In this document: in pieces, positions 42,330 to 54,113 of the stretch | How the letters are laid out: every line of letters begins with the position of its first letter | How positions within the stretch are numbered: the first letter of the stretch is position 1 | NCBI GenBank assembly: GCA_021496505.1 | Contig: CP053031.1 | Location: 1,852,001-1,916,000 of the forward strand | Length of the DNA: 64,000 nt | Origin: Thermoleophilia bacterium SCSIO 60948 | GTDB taxonomy: Bacteria > Actinomycetota > Thermoleophilia > Solirubrobacterales > 70-9 | Direction of reading: 5' to 3' | Notes under the pieces: model-generated | Databases searched by the model: none | What the model saw: only the letters and a program-made list of their open reading frames with translations | What the model was told of the DNA's origin: nothing | Made by a program: the position numbers and the translations under genes

Positions 42330-43200
42330 CGCCGAAACGCCGCCTCGCGAAGCCGAGGAACGCTTCTCCCACAGGCGACAGCGCGGCGTCGTTCCAGGCG
42401 AGCGCCGTGCGCCGGGCAAGGCTCGGACGCGTGACCTTCACGACCGCGACGTCCGCGCCCTCGGTCGCCGAGCTCGGGACGAGCGCGACACCGAGCCCCC
42501 CGGCGGCGAGGAGGACGAGCGAGTCGAGGTCCCCGGCCTCCGCGACGATTCGCGGCGTGATCCCGGTCTCGCGGCAGGCGTTCTCGAACAGTGTGCGCAG
42601 ACCACTCGCCCGGACGAGGGTGATCACCGGTCTGCCATCGAGCTCCTCGAATCGGATCTGACGGCGAGCACCGAGCGGGTCGCTCCGCTTGACGGCGAGG
42701 ACGAGAGGCTCGGTCGCGACCACCTGGGTCCGGACGCCGCTCGGGACCGGTTGCGCGCCGACACCGACGATGGCCGCATCGAAGTCGCCCGCCGCCACCG
42801 CCTCGAGCAGCGGCGAGTTCTGCTCGTGGGAGACCTTGATCTCGACGGCGGGATGCGCGCCGTGGAAGTCGGCTATCGCCTCGGCCAGGTGGTGGCTGAC
42901 AGGTCCGGCGATCGCGATCCGAAGCGTTCCGTGAAGCATTCCTCGAAGTGAGGCGATGGTGTCGCGGCCGCGCTCGGCGGCGGCCAGCGCCGCGCGTGCG
43001 TGCGGCAGCAGCGCCATGCCGGCCGCCGTCGGCCGGACTCCGTCGGCACCACGATGGAACAGCGTCTCCCCCAGCTCACCCTCGAGTCGGCCGATCTGCG
43101 CGCTGACCGCCGGCTGGGCGACGGAGACCCTCGCGGCCGCGCGTGTGAACTGCCCCTCTTCGGCGACCGCCACGAAGTATGAGAGCTGGCGCAGGTCCAT
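42313..43200 (-). CDS. LysR-family transcriptional regulator
   Basis: This 295-residue regulator has an N-terminal winged helix (DLRQLSYFVAVAEEGQFTRAA, quoted to 20: LRQLSYFVAVAEEGQFTRAA; then RVSVAQPAVSAQIGRLE) and a periplasmic-binding-protein-like effector domain (about 90-290). It is divergent from a YCII/VOC gene pair with 71 bases between starts, the classical LysR layout, so it probably controls that pair from the dyad at 43220-43245. The effector is unknown. Confidence 0.92.
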   Translation of the reverse strand: MDLRQLSYFVAVAEEGQFTRAAARVSVAQPAVSAQIGRLEGELGETLFHRGADGVRPTAAGMALLPHARAALAAAERGRDTIASLRGMLHGTLRIAIAGPVSHHLAEAIADFHGAHPAVEIKVSHEQNSPLLEAVAAGDFDAAIVGVGAQPVPSGVRTQVVATEPLVLAVKRSDPLGARRQIRFEELDGRPVITLVRASGLRTLFENACRETGITPRIVAEAGDLDSLVLLAAGGLGVALVPSSATEGADVAVVKVTRPSLARRTALAWNDAALSPVGEAFLGFARRRFGATGGA

Positions 43201-43219
43201 AACGAAGTCTTCTGCGCAC

Positions 43220-43245
43220 CATAAATGACCTGTCTTTGACTTATG
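43220..43245. promoter_or_regulatory. Putative LysR-type operator dyad
   Basis: CATAA (43220-43224) and TTATG (43241-43245) form an inverted repeat separated by 16 bases in an unusually AT-rich segment between the divergent lysR and YCII genes. A further CATAA lies at the lysR start. ATAA/TTAT half-sites are frequent in LysR-family operators. The site is proposed from position and symmetry only. Confidence 0.45.
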
Positions 43246-43271
43246 AACACGACCGCACGAGGGTCGCGGCC

Positions 43272-43568
43272 ATGAAACGATTCCTTCTGCTCTACGCGGG
43301 ACCGGCGCCCATCGGGGCTACACACGAGGGTTGGCCTGAATGGCTCGAGCGCGCCGGCGCTGCGCTCGTCGACTCCGGGTCACCGATGCGCGACGGGTGC
43401 GTCGTCCGTGCCGACGGCTCGGTCGCCGAGGACGCGGGCCGGCTTCACGGCTACGGGATCATCGAGGCCGCGGATCGTGATGCCGCGGTCGAGCTGGTTC
43501 GCGACCACCCGCTGTGGCGCTCGGGGTCGGAGTACACGATCGAACTGTTCGAAGTTCCGAGGAGGTAA
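43272..43568 (+). CDS. YCII-related protein
   Basis: This 98-residue protein starts at the ATG at 43272 (MKRFLLLYAGP) and ends YTIELFEVPRR. The ferredoxin-like alpha/beta pattern and the GYGIIEAADRDAAVELVRDHP segment match the YCII/DGPF family, small dimeric enzymes or accessory proteins of unclear function. The gene is followed 3 bases later by a VOC protein, and both are probably under the divergent LysR regulator. Confidence 0.83.
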   Translation: MKRFLLLYAGPAPIGATHEGWPEWLERAGAALVDSGSPMRDGCVVRADGSVAEDAGRLHGYGIIEAADRDAAVELVRDHPLWRSGSEYTIELFEVPRR

Positions 43569-43571
43569 ACG

Positions 43572-43922
43572 ATGAAGCCCAGCAGCATCTCGGGCGTCAC
43601 CTGCCGGGTCGCGGATCTGGAGAGGTCAGCCGAGTTCTACGAGACGATCGGATTCCGTCGCGGGAAGGAGGAGCAGGACCGCCTGACGTTCTACGTCAAC
43701 TGGTTCTTCGTGACCCTGGTCGCAGGCGGCGAGGACGGGGCGCCGGTCGGAGAGGGGATCTACCTCTACGTCAAGGTCGAGAACGCGGACGACTTCCACG
43801 CCGAGGTCCTCGCCGCGGGCCTCGAGGCCGAGAGCGAGCCCGAGCGCCAACCGAACGGGAACCGGGAATTCACCGTCCGCGACCCCGACGGCTACAGCAT
43901 CGTCTTCTTCCAGAAGAAGTAG
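43572..43922 (+). CDS. VOC-family (glyoxalase/dioxygenase-like) protein
   Basis: This 116-residue metal-dependent VOC fold protein (SGVTCRVADLERSAEFYETIGF at the start, quoted here as VADLERSAEFYETIGF; REFTVRDPDGYSIVFFQ at the end) carries the C-terminal Glu/Asp-region motif of glyoxalase, fosfomycin-resistance and extradiol families. The substrate is unknown. A good ribosome site (GAGG just before the ATG) overlaps the end of the YCII gene. A perfect 12-bp hairpin starts 24 bases after its stop. Confidence 0.88.
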   Translation: MKPSSISGVTCRVADLERSAEFYETIGFRRGKEEQDRLTFYVNWFFVTLVAGGEDGAPVGEGIYLYVKVENADDFHAEVLAAGLEAESEPERQPNGNREFTVRDPDGYSIVFFQKK

Positions 43923-43957
43923 CCGGGCGACCGAATCGCGCCGACGCCGCTCGCGGC

Positions 43958-46948
<2,991 letters not shown>

Positions 46949-46973
46949 AGCTCTCTCAAGAGCTTAGGGATGC

Positions 46974-46985
46974 GAACAGACGTTC
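46974..46985. promoter_or_regulatory. Putative LexA (SOS) box of uvrA
   Basis: GAACAGACGTTC (46974-46985) has the perfect GAAC-N4-GTTC form of the LexA/DinR box of Gram-positive bacteria, preceded by C as in CGAAC. It lies 26 bases upstream of the uvrA TTG start, where it would overlap the promoter. uvrA is a classical SOS gene. A second hairpin, AAGCTCT/AGAGCTT (46948-46965), lies between the box and the start codon. Confidence 0.72.
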
Positions 46986-47073
46986 TTGCGCGGTCGAGCA
47001 GGAGCTCCCGCAAACTGCGTGTTCATGCCGCTCGGGAGCGGCCTTGTGGCCGCCGGGACGAGCCGGACGGCGT

Positions 47074-47703
47074 CTAGCGGTTGACCCCGGCGCGGTCGAG
47101 GATCTCAGACACCAGCGCGTTGGCGTCGGCGACGTCGAAGTCGCGCTCGACGGCCTCGCGGATCGCGGCCGAGTCGGCGCCGTTGAGCGCCATGTTCATC
47201 GCCACGAGGCGAGCGCCCGCGGTGTCGGGACGGCGGCCGGACGGCACGCTTCCGTTCGAGGCAGCCGGCGTCGGGTCGACCTCCGGCGGAGTGCCCTCGT
47301 CGGGCGGTGGCGTCGGCTCGGGGATGAGCGGCGGCTCGGGCTCGGGCGTACGCTCCGGCGCCGGCTCGGGCACGGGCTCCGGGGCTGGAGCGGGGCTCGG
47401 CGCGGGCGAGGGCTCGGGCATCGGCTGCGGCGGGATCACCTCGGCGACGGTGTCGGCGAGCGACGGCTCGGCGCGCAGCTTGGCCTGGAGGTCGTCGAGA
47501 CCGCGGCGGAGCTCGTCGACCCGCTTCTGCGTGTCGGCGTCCACCTCGCTCTTCAGCTGCCGGACCTCCTCTTGGGCCTCGAGCCGAATCTGCTCGGCCT
47601 CGGCCTCGGCGGAGGCGACGATCTCGTCGGCCTCGCGGCGTGCTTCGACGAGCAGGTCGCGAACCTGATCGCCGATCTCCTTCGCGATCCTCTCTGCATC
47701 CAT
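47074..47703 (-). CDS. Coiled-coil protein with Pro-rich linker
   Basis: This 209-residue protein has an N-terminal coiled coil (about 1-75, EARREADEIVASAEAEAEQIR-type heptads), a Pro/Glu-rich linker (about 90-150) and a C-terminal helical segment (MNMALNGADSAAIREAVERD) that looks like a small interaction domain. The coiled coil resembles DivIVA/Wag31 or ATP-synthase-b-like stalks, but neither is supported firmly. There is no membrane helix. The C-terminal segment may recur in other actinobacterial coiled-coil proteins. The function is unknown. Confidence 0.75.
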   Translation of the reverse strand: MDAERIAKEIGDQVRDLLVEARREADEIVASAEAEAEQIRLEAQEEVRQLKSEVDADTQKRVDELRRGLDDLQAKLRAEPSLADTVAEVIPPQPMPEPSPAPSPAPAPEPVPEPAPERTPEPEPPLIPEPTPPPDEGTPPEVDPTPAASNGSVPSGRRPDTAGARLVAMNMALNGADSAAIREAVERDFDVADANALVSEILDRAGVNR

Positions 47704-47758
47704 ACGGTCAGAGTACCCGCCGCATCGCGAGTGTGGTGAAGGCCCGATGAAGCTGGGA

Positions 47759-49081
47759 TCAGGCTGGCAGGCGCTCGGCCTCGCCGCCCGCCTCGGCCAG
47801 CGGCTCGCGCTCGGTCTTGGCCCAGTCGCGCCGCTCGGTCAGCTGGCGCGCCGACGCGCGTGCGAGGACCGGCCAGAGCATCCACGAGTAGAAGCCGTAG
47901 AACTGCGCGATCAACAGGCCGAGCAGCCAGCCGAGGTGCCCCTGTTGGGCCTTCGCCGCGATGCAGCCGAAGACCACTGTGCCGAAGCCCAGCAGGTAGA
48001 AGAACACGAGCTGGAGAACGCTCTGGTCGGCGAAGTAGGCGGCGACCCCCGTGATCGCGAGCACCACCGACGCGACCAGGGCGAGCCCGATCAGCGCCTG
48101 CCAGATCGGCGTCAGCAGCTGGAACAGGGTCTCGATCCGCGCCGCCCGGCTGAACGGGATGTGCCAGACCTGGCCTGCGAGGCCCATCGCCTGGAGGTTG
48201 CCCTGCATCCAGCGGGTGCGCTGGCGGAGCAGCGGCCGGAAGTCGCCGAGGCCCTGCTGGTCGACGACCGCGCGAAGCTCCTGGTGGCAGCGCCAGCCGG
48301 CGATCAGCAGACGCAGGCCGAGATCCTGGTCCTCGGTCAGGCGGTCGCGCCACGGGCCTCCGTTCTCGGGATCCTCGGTGATCGAATCGAGCGCGGAGAG
48401 CCGGTTGAACTGACCGTTTCCGCCCATCCCCGCGGTGCCGACGGCGTTGCGGCCGGCCTGAAAGAGCCGCCCGAACACGGAGAACTCGATGTCCTGGAAC
48501 CACGCGAGCGGCCGCTCGCGGTTGTAGATCCGAACGAGCGCCTGGACCCCTCCCACCTCGGGGTCGGCGAAGTGGGCGCCCGCGTACTTCGGGGCGTCGG
48601 CGTGCAGGCGCCCGTCCGCGTCGACGATGACGACGATCGTGCGTTCGCGGCCGTGGTCGCCGATCCATTCGCCGAGCCGGCGGTAGGCGTAGTTGAGCGC
48701 CTCGGCCTTGCCTTCGCGGGCGTGCGGTGGATCGCGCCGCAGGACGGTGAGGTCGGGATCGTCGATCTTCGCCAGGACCTCCGGCGTCGCGTCATCGGAG
48801 CCGTCGTCGATGACGACGATGTCGCGTTCCGGGAGGTCGAGCTCCTGGAGCCGGGCGACGCTGTCGGCGATCGTCACCGCCTCGTTCAGCGCCGGGATGA
48901 AGAACACCCAGCGGAACATCCCCGGATCGACGGGGTCGGGGGCGTTTCGCGCGGCGCGCAGGCCGCGGACGAACAGCGTCGCGGTCCAGCAGAAGAGGAC
49001 CGTGATCAGGACGAGTGTGAACCCGAACCAGACCTGGAGAAACGGGTTCAGGCCCTCGAAGGGCCAGGTCAGGCCGTCCAC
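47759..49081 (-). CDS. Membrane GT2 glycosyltransferase (processive type)
   Basis: This 440-residue protein starts at GTG (49081), overlapping the wecB end by 13 bases. It has one N-terminal membrane helix (about 13-35), a cytoplasmic GT-A domain with DDGSDDATPE, the D-x-D element VDADG, TEDQDLGLR and QRTRW (the Q-x-x-R-W motif of processive synthases), then four membrane helices. The likely role is polymerising or transferring a nucleotide sugar across the membrane. Directly following wecB, it may use UDP-ManNAc or UDP-GlcNAc. Confidence 0.88.
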   Translation of the reverse strand: MDGLTWPFEGLNPFLQVWFGFTLVLITVLFCWTATLFVRGLRAARNAPDPVDPGMFRWVFFIPALNEAVTIADSVARLQELDLPERDIVVIDDGSDDATPEVLAKIDDPDLTVLRRDPPHAREGKAEALNYAYRRLGEWIGDHGRERTIVVIVDADGRLHADAPKYAGAHFADPEVGGVQALVRIYNRERPLAWFQDIEFSVFGRLFQAGRNAVGTAGMGGNGQFNRLSALDSITEDPENGGPWRDRLTEDQDLGLRLLIAGWRCHQELRAVVDQQGLGDFRPLLRQRTRWMQGNLQAMGLAGQVWHIPFSRAARIETLFQLLTPIWQALIGLALVASVVLAITGVAAYFADQSVLQLVFFYLLGFGTVVFGCIAAKAQQGHLGWLLGLLIAQFYGFYSWMLWPVLARASARQLTERRDWAKTEREPLAEAGGEAERLPA

Positions 49082-50454
49082 AGCTCGACGCCCGAGGGCT
49101 CGTGCTCGTGGGCGTGGTCCGCGTCGGGCTCCTCGGCCGCCTCCGAGGGCGTCATCGGCACCTCGTAGCCCGTGGCGGCGATGATGCCGCGGCGGGTGAA
49201 GCCGGACCCGAACTGCTGCGGCGTGCGATCGCCGTTGACCAGGTACTCGAGCGCCTTGACGATCCGCTCGGCCGCCATGCCGTCGCCGTAGGGGTTGATC
49301 GCCCGCGCGACGCGCTCGTAGGCCTCCTCGTCGCTCAGCAGGCGACTCGCCTCGGCCTCGATCCGGCTCGGATCCGAGCCGACGAGGATCAGCGTCCCGG
49401 CCGCGATGCCCTCGACCCGCTCGGTCGACTCGCGCGCGACGAGGACCGGCTTGCCGAGCGAGGGCGCCTCCTCCTGGATCCCGCCCGAATCGGTGATCAC
49501 GAGGTGGCAGGCCCCGAGCAGGCGCGCGAACTCGGCGTACTGGAGCGGCTCGGTGAGCAGCACGGTCACGCGGTCGCCGAGCTCGGCGCGGATCGTCTCG
49601 CGGACGGCCGGGTTCGGGTGCATCGGGACGATGAAGCGGACGTCGGGGTAGCGGTCGGCGAGCCGCGCGATCCCCTTCGAGATGCCGGCGATCCCGGCGC
49701 CCCAGTTCTCGCGCCGGTGCGCGGTCACGACGACGATCGGAGCACCGTCGTCGACGATCGACTGGATCGCGGGGTCCGAGAACGGCACGTCGAGCCTCGA
49801 GGCCCAGTGGAGGGCGTCGACGCCGGTGTTGCCGGTCGTGAAGATCTGCTCGACCGGGACGTTCTCGCGAATCAGGTTCTGGAGGTTGGTCGAGGTCGGA
49901 GCGAGGTGCATCGCCGCCAGGCAGCCGATGACCTGCCGGTTCATCTCCTCGGGGAACGGCGTCAGGTTGAGCCCACCGGTCCGCAGGCCCGCCTCGACGT
50001 GGATCACCGGGATCCGCATGTGGAACGCCGCCATCGCGGCGGCCATCGCCGAGCTCGTGTCGCCGTGGACAGCGACCGCGATCGGATAGCGGCCCTTCAT
50101 CGCCAGCTCGAAATGGCCCTCGCCGGGGTCGCCGTTGAACTGCTCGTCGATGAAGTCGGCGAACCGGCCCATCACCGTCGCGACGCGGTCGTTCAGGCCG
50201 GCGTGGCGCGATCCGGCATGGAGCGTCGCCTGAGTCTCGATCCCGGCCAGGTCGAAGATCTCGCTGACCATCCGATGGTGCTGCCCGGTGGAGACGACCA
50301 TCGGCTCGTACATCTCGCTGTCTCGCAGCGCGATGATGATCGGGACGAGCTTGATCGCCTCGGGCCGGGTCCCGACGATCACCGGGACCTTCAGCTTGCC
50401 GGTGCGCCGCTCGCGGCCGGACGGGGCCGGCTCGGTGAGGTCGTCGATCGACAT
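49069..50454 (-). CDS. wecB: UDP-N-acetylglucosamine 2-epimerase (non-hydrolysing)
   Basis: This 461-residue enzyme interconverts UDP-GlcNAc and UDP-ManNAc. Typical motifs are VGTRPEAIKL, VHGDTSSAMA, HVEAGLRTGG, PFPEEMNRQ, TAHRRENWG and ITDSGGIQEEAP. It is about 80 residues longer than usual, with an insert before VHGDTSS (about 103-125) and a C-terminal tail rich in His, Glu and Asp (about 420-461). The next gene is a processive GT2, so the two probably build one surface glycan. Confidence 0.94.
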   Translation of the reverse strand: MSIDDLTEPAPSGRERRTGKLKVPVIVGTRPEAIKLVPIIIALRDSEMYEPMVVSTGQHHRMVSEIFDLAGIETQATLHAGSRHAGLNDRVATVMGRFADFIDEQFNGDPGEGHFELAMKGRYPIAVAVHGDTSSAMAAAMAAFHMRIPVIHVEAGLRTGGLNLTPFPEEMNRQVIGCLAAMHLAPTSTNLQNLIRENVPVEQIFTTGNTGVDALHWASRLDVPFSDPAIQSIVDDGAPIVVVTAHRRENWGAGIAGISKGIARLADRYPDVRFIVPMHPNPAVRETIRAELGDRVTVLLTEPLQYAEFARLLGACHLVITDSGGIQEEAPSLGKPVLVARESTERVEGIAAGTLILVGSDPSRIEAEASRLLSDEEAYERVARAINPYGDGMAAERIVKALEYLVNGDRTPQQFGSGFTRRGIIAATGYEVPMTPSEAAEEPDADHAHEHEPSGVELWTA

Positions 50455-50530
50455 AGGGGGTCAGGTCCCTCATCGGCCGCTACGCGCCGTCCTTTAGCCG
50501 CGCGGGGCCCGCAATCGGACCTCTGTTCGA

Positions 50531-50560
50531 CCCCGCCGAGCTGCGCGAGAGCGGCTGGGG
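50531..50560. terminator. Probable terminator downstream of uvrB
   Basis: CCCCGCCG (50531-50538) pairs with CGGC-T-GGGG (50552-50560), an 8-bp stem with one bulged base, immediately beyond the uvrB stop (50562). No U-tract is seen. Confidence 0.4.
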
Positions 50561-50561
50561 C

Positions 50562-52562
50562 CTAGGTGCGCATCGCGTCGAGGTCGCGGCGGAGCTCCTT
50601 GAGCTCGTCGCGAATCCGCGCCGCCTGCTCGAACATCAGCTCCTCGGAGGCCGCGAGCATCTCCTCCTCGAGCTCGACGATGATCTTCTCGAGCTCGTCG
50701 GGCGAGGTGACCTCCTCGCCGTCGCGCTTGCGACGCCGGCGCTTCGAGGGCGCGGTCTTCGTGTCCATCGCCAGGAAGTCGGCGATGTCGGAGATCCCCT
50801 TCTTGACGGTCGCCGGCGTGATCCCGTGCTCCTCGTTGTAGGCGAGCTGGATGGCGCGGCGCCGGTCGGTCTCGCCGAGCGCCTTTCGCATCGCATCGGT
50901 CTCCTTGTCGGCGTACATGACGACGCGCCCGTCGACGTTGCGCGCCGCGCGACCGATCGTCTGGACGAGGCTCGTCTCGCCGCGCAGGAACCCCTCCTTG
51001 TCGGCGTCGAGGATCGCGACCAGCCCGACCTCGGGCAGGTCGAGGCCCTCGCGCAGGAGGTTGACGCCGACGAGGACGTCGTACTCGCCGAGCCGCAGAT
51101 CGCGGATGATCTGGATCCGCTCGAGGGTGTCGATCTCCGAGTGCAGGTAGCGGACCTTGAACCCGTTCTCGATCAGGTAGCCGGTCAGGTCCTCGGCCAT
51201 CTTCTTGGTCAGGGTCGTTACGAGCGTGCGCTCCTTCGCCTCGACGGCGCGCCGGACCTCGTTCATCAGGTCGTCGATCTGGTTCTTCGTCTCGCGGACG
51301 TCGACGTAGGGGTCGACGATCCCGGTCGGCCGCACGATCTGCTCGACGACCTGCCCTGATACCGAGCGCTCGTACTGCCCCGGCGTCGCCGAGACCATGA
51401 CCATCTGGCCGATCCGGCTGAGGAACTCCTCGAAGCGCAGCGGGCGGTTGTCCATCGCCGAGGGCAGCCGGAACCCGAAGTCGACCAGCGTCGACTTGCG
51501 CGAGCGATCGCCCTCGTACATGCCGCCGATCTGGGGGATCGTCTGATGCGACTCGTCGACGAAGGTGACGAAGTCGTCCGGGAAGTAGTCGATCAGCGTG
51601 TGCGGTGGCGAGCCCTCGGGGCGTCCGTCCATGATCCGCGAGTAGTTCTCGATCCCGGAGGTGAAGCCGACCTCCTTGAGCATCTCCATGTCGTACTCGG
51701 TGCGCTGGCGAAGGCGATGGGACTCGAGCAGCTTGCCCTCGTTCTCGAGCTCGGTGCAGCGCGCCTCCATCTCGGCCTTGATCTCACGAACCGAGCGCTC
51801 GAGCGTCTCCTCCTCGGTCACGTAGTGGCTCGCCGGCCAGACGGCGACGTGGTCGAGGTCGGCGATGATCTCGCCGGTCAGCGGGTCGAACTGGTGGATC
51901 CGCTCGATCTCCTCGCCGAACAGGCTGATCCGGTAGGCGGACTCCATGCTCGCGTTCCAGATCTCGAGAACCTCGCCCTTGGCCGAGAACGTGCCGCGGG
52001 TCAGCACGGTGTCGTTGCGTCCGTACTGCATGCCGATCAGCTTGCGGAACAGGTCGTCGCGATCGATCCAGTCGCCGACCTTGAACAGCTGCATCATCCG
52101 CTCGTAGAGCTGCGGCGAACCGATGCCGTAGATGCACGAGACCGAGGCGACGATCAGGACGTCGCGGCGGGCCAGTAGCGAAGCGGTCGCGGCGTGGCGC
52201 AGACGGTCGATCTCGTCGTTGATCGACGAGTCCTTCTCGATGTAGAGGTCCTGCGCCGGGACGTAGGCCTCGGGCTGGTAGTAGTCGTAGTAGGAGACGA
52301 AGTACTCGACGACGTTGTCGGGGAAGAACTCGCGGAACTCGTTGCAGAGCTGCGCTGCGAGCGTCTTGTTGTGGGCGATGACGAGCGCCGGGCGCTGTAG
52401 CTTCTCGACCGTCGCCGCCATCGTGAACGTCTTGCCGGTGCCGGTCGCGCCGAGCAGCGTGTGGAAGCGGTCGCCCGACTCGATCCCCTCGGCCAGCTGC
52501 GCTATCGCCTTCGGCTGGTCGGCGGTCGGCGAGTAGGCGGAGTTCAGCTTGAAGTCGGGCAT
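50562..52562 (-). CDS. uvrB: Excinuclease ABC subunit B (UvrB)
   Basis: This 666-residue helicase-like subunit of nucleotide excision repair has Walker [15 protein letters not shown] (about 36-49), the beta-hairpin [12 protein letters not shown] (about 91-102), the DESHQTIPQ motif, and a C-terminal UVR domain that binds UvrC ([19 protein letters not shown], about 645-663). The length is typical. I found no LexA box in the short space upstream (52563-52630); a TATCCT hexamer 13 bases before the ATG could be a -10 element. Confidence 0.97.
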   Translation of the reverse strand: MPDFKLNSAYSPTADQPKAIAQLAEGIESGDRFHTLLGATGTGKTFTMAATVEKLQRPALVIAHNKTLAAQLCNEFREFFPDNVVEYFVSYYDYYQPEAYVPAQDLYIEKDSSINDEIDRLRHAATASLLARRDVLIVASVSCIYGIGSPQLYERMMQLFKVGDWIDRDDLFRKLIGMQYGRNDTVLTRGTFSAKGEVLEIWNASMESAYRISLFGEEIERIHQFDPLTGEIIADLDHVAVWPASHYVTEEETLERSVREIKAEMEARCTELENEGKLLESHRLRQRTEYDMEMLKEVGFTSGIENYSRIMDGRPEGSPPHTLIDYFPDDFVTFVDESHQTIPQIGGMYEGDRSRKSTLVDFGFRLPSAMDNRPLRFEEFLSRIGQMVMVSATPGQYERSVSGQVVEQIVRPTGIVDPYVDVRETKNQIDDLMNEVRRAVEAKERTLVTTLTKKMAEDLTGYLIENGFKVRYLHSEIDTLERIQIIRDLRLGEYDVLVGVNLLREGLDLPEVGLVAILDADKEGFLRGETSLVQTIGRAARNVDGRVVMYADKETDAMRKALGETDRRRAIQLAYNEEHGITPATVKKGISDIADFLAMDTKTAPSKRRRRKRDGEEVTSPDELEKIIVELEEEMLAASEELMFEQAARIRDELKELRRDLDAMRT

Positions 52563-52630
52563 CCACCACCAAGGATAGGAACGCGCCGGACGGGGCTTCC
52601 GGACTCCCGCGCCTGCGAGACTCCCGCGCG

Positions 52631-53062
52631 ATGAAGGTCCTTCGCCTCGTCCTCGCCGCGTTCTTCTCCGCCGCCGGGATCCTGCATTTCGTCCGCCCCG
52701 AGCCGTTCGAGGCGATCGTCCCGCCGTTCGTGCCGCTCGCCCACGAGGCGGTGCTCGTCTCGGGTGTCGCAGAGATAGCGGGCGGGCTCGCGCTGCTCAG
52801 CGAGCGCACGCGGCCCTATGCGTTCTGGTGGCTGACGGCGTTGCTCATAGCGGTCTTCCCGGCGAACATCTACATGGCCGTCGCACCGGAGGAGATCCGC
52901 GGCCTGCCGCAGACCGACGCGATGAAGGTCGCCCTCTGGCTGCGGCTGCCGCTGCAGCCGTTGCTGGTCTACGCCGTCTGGCGTTCGACCCGGCCCGAGC
53001 CCGGCCGGCCGGCGGGGCTACGGGGTGGGCTCCAGCGGCGCGGGGGCAGCGCGGCGACCTAG
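52631..53062 (+). CDS. DoxX-family membrane protein
   Basis: This 143-residue protein has four predicted membrane helices. The [18 protein letters not shown] segment after the first helix is the mark of the DoxX/DUF4345-like branch, and helices two and three ([32 protein letters not shown]) follow. The function is unclear; DoxX relatives are linked to respiration or thiol stress. The C-terminus is Arg/Gly-rich. It is divergent from uvrB, and its stop shares CTAG with that of the convergent secreted-protein gene. Confidence 0.85.
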   Translation: MKVLRLVLAAFFSAAGILHFVRPEPFEAIVPPFVPLAHEAVLVSGVAEIAGGLALLSERTRPYAFWWLTALLIAVFPANIYMAVAPEEIRGLPQTDAMKVALWLRLPLQPLLVYAVWRSTRPEPGRPAGLRGGLQRRGGSAAT

Positions 53063-54027
53063 GGAATCGCGGCGCTGAACGACCAGTCGCCGCTGTGGCT
53101 GCCTCCGAACCCGAACGGCTCGTCGTAGCTGCCGGAGAGCGTCGTCTGCCCCGGTGACATCGCGACGTTGGCGTTCGGGCTCCAGGTTTCGAGCGGGTCG
53201 ATCTCCTCGTCCAAGACATCATCGTGCTCATCCTGGACGCAGTCCCGGGTCATGGAGAAGCTGTAGAGGCCGTCCTCGACATAGGCGTTGTACTCGTCGA
53301 GGTCCACGCCGACCCGCAGGTACCCCTCCTTGGGTGGGACGACATCCCAGGGGTCGTTCCACGTCGAGCCGCTGCCGCTGAAGGTGCAGGCGCCCTCGCC
53401 GCTGCCGTTGGTGCCGGTGACCTCGCCGTTGACCCCACCTCGCGCCAGCCACGCGTAGTAGGGGACGCCGGACGCCCTGATCGAGCCATAGAAGTCGAAG
53501 ATGAGGTCGTCGGCGCTCGCGCTGTAGTCCGGCGGGTTGCCGGTGAAGTTGTCGGGCCCGGACGTGAAGCTGTCGACGTTCCAGGTCTGCGGGACGACCG
53601 CGAACCGGCGCTCACGAGTGCACTTCCGCTGGCAGACCCTGACCGGCTGAAGACCGAGCACGGGGAAGTCGTCGCTGAACACCTGGCGCACCCTCAGGGA
53701 CTTGCGGGGCGGGAACGGTCCGGCGCGGAAGGTCGCCGCCTCGTCGCCGTCGAGCAGCACCCTGAACTGCTTCGCTGGCACGCGTTGGCGCCCGGTGTTG
53801 CTGATCTTCAGCGAGATGCCGTAGGAGCCGGCGCCGTCAGACTCGACGACGATCGCCGGGAACGCCGGATTGACGTTGTCGTGCGGCACCGTCAGCGCCT
53901 CGAACTCGCTGGCCAGGAGCTTCGCCGACGCCGCCGCCGGAATCGCGACCAGGGCAGCTACCGCCGACAGGAGCACGATCCCTGCCCGAGGCAATCGCTT
54001 GCCGTTCCGCCCCATCCGAATCCCCAT
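53059..54027 (-). CDS. Secreted protein of unknown function
   Basis: This 322-residue protein has a signal peptide (about 14-35, ASA cleavage site) and a mature part that is probably all-beta. It contains an immunoglobulin-like segment (about 70-115, SLKISNTGRQRVPAKQFRV) and two closely spaced Cys (CQRKC), plus further Cys in EGACTFS and RDCVQDE. No family is recognised. It ends the gene series below the GT-C-like protein. An alternative start is the ATG at 54015. Confidence 0.7.
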   Translation of the reverse strand: MGIRMGRNGKRLPRAGIVLLSAVAALVAIPAAASAKLLASEFEALTVPHDNVNPAFPAIVVESDGAGSYGISLKISNTGRQRVPAKQFRVLLDGDEAATFRAGPFPPRKSLRVRQVFSDDFPVLGLQPVRVCQRKCTRERRFAVVPQTWNVDSFTSGPDNFTGNPPDYSASADDLIFDFYGSIRASGVPYYAWLARGGVNGEVTGTNGSGEGACTFSGSGSTWNDPWDVVPPKEGYLRVGVDLDEYNAYVEDGLYSFSMTRDCVQDEHDDVLDEEIDPLETWSPNANVAMSPGQTTLSGSYDEPFGFGGSHSGDWSFSAAIP

Positions 54028-54113
54028 GGCTCAGGCGACCGACCAGCGGCCGCGACCCTTGGACCGCGAGCCTACACCCGGCGACCGAGACAGCGAAGGC
54101 GTCGCGCCGGCAC

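Noticed and set aside
47759-50473. A single 904-codon frame suggesting a WecB-GT2 fusion
   Set aside because: The upstream half of this frame is out of phase with wecB and shows shadow composition. The GT2 starts at GTG 49081, overlapping wecB by 13 bases.
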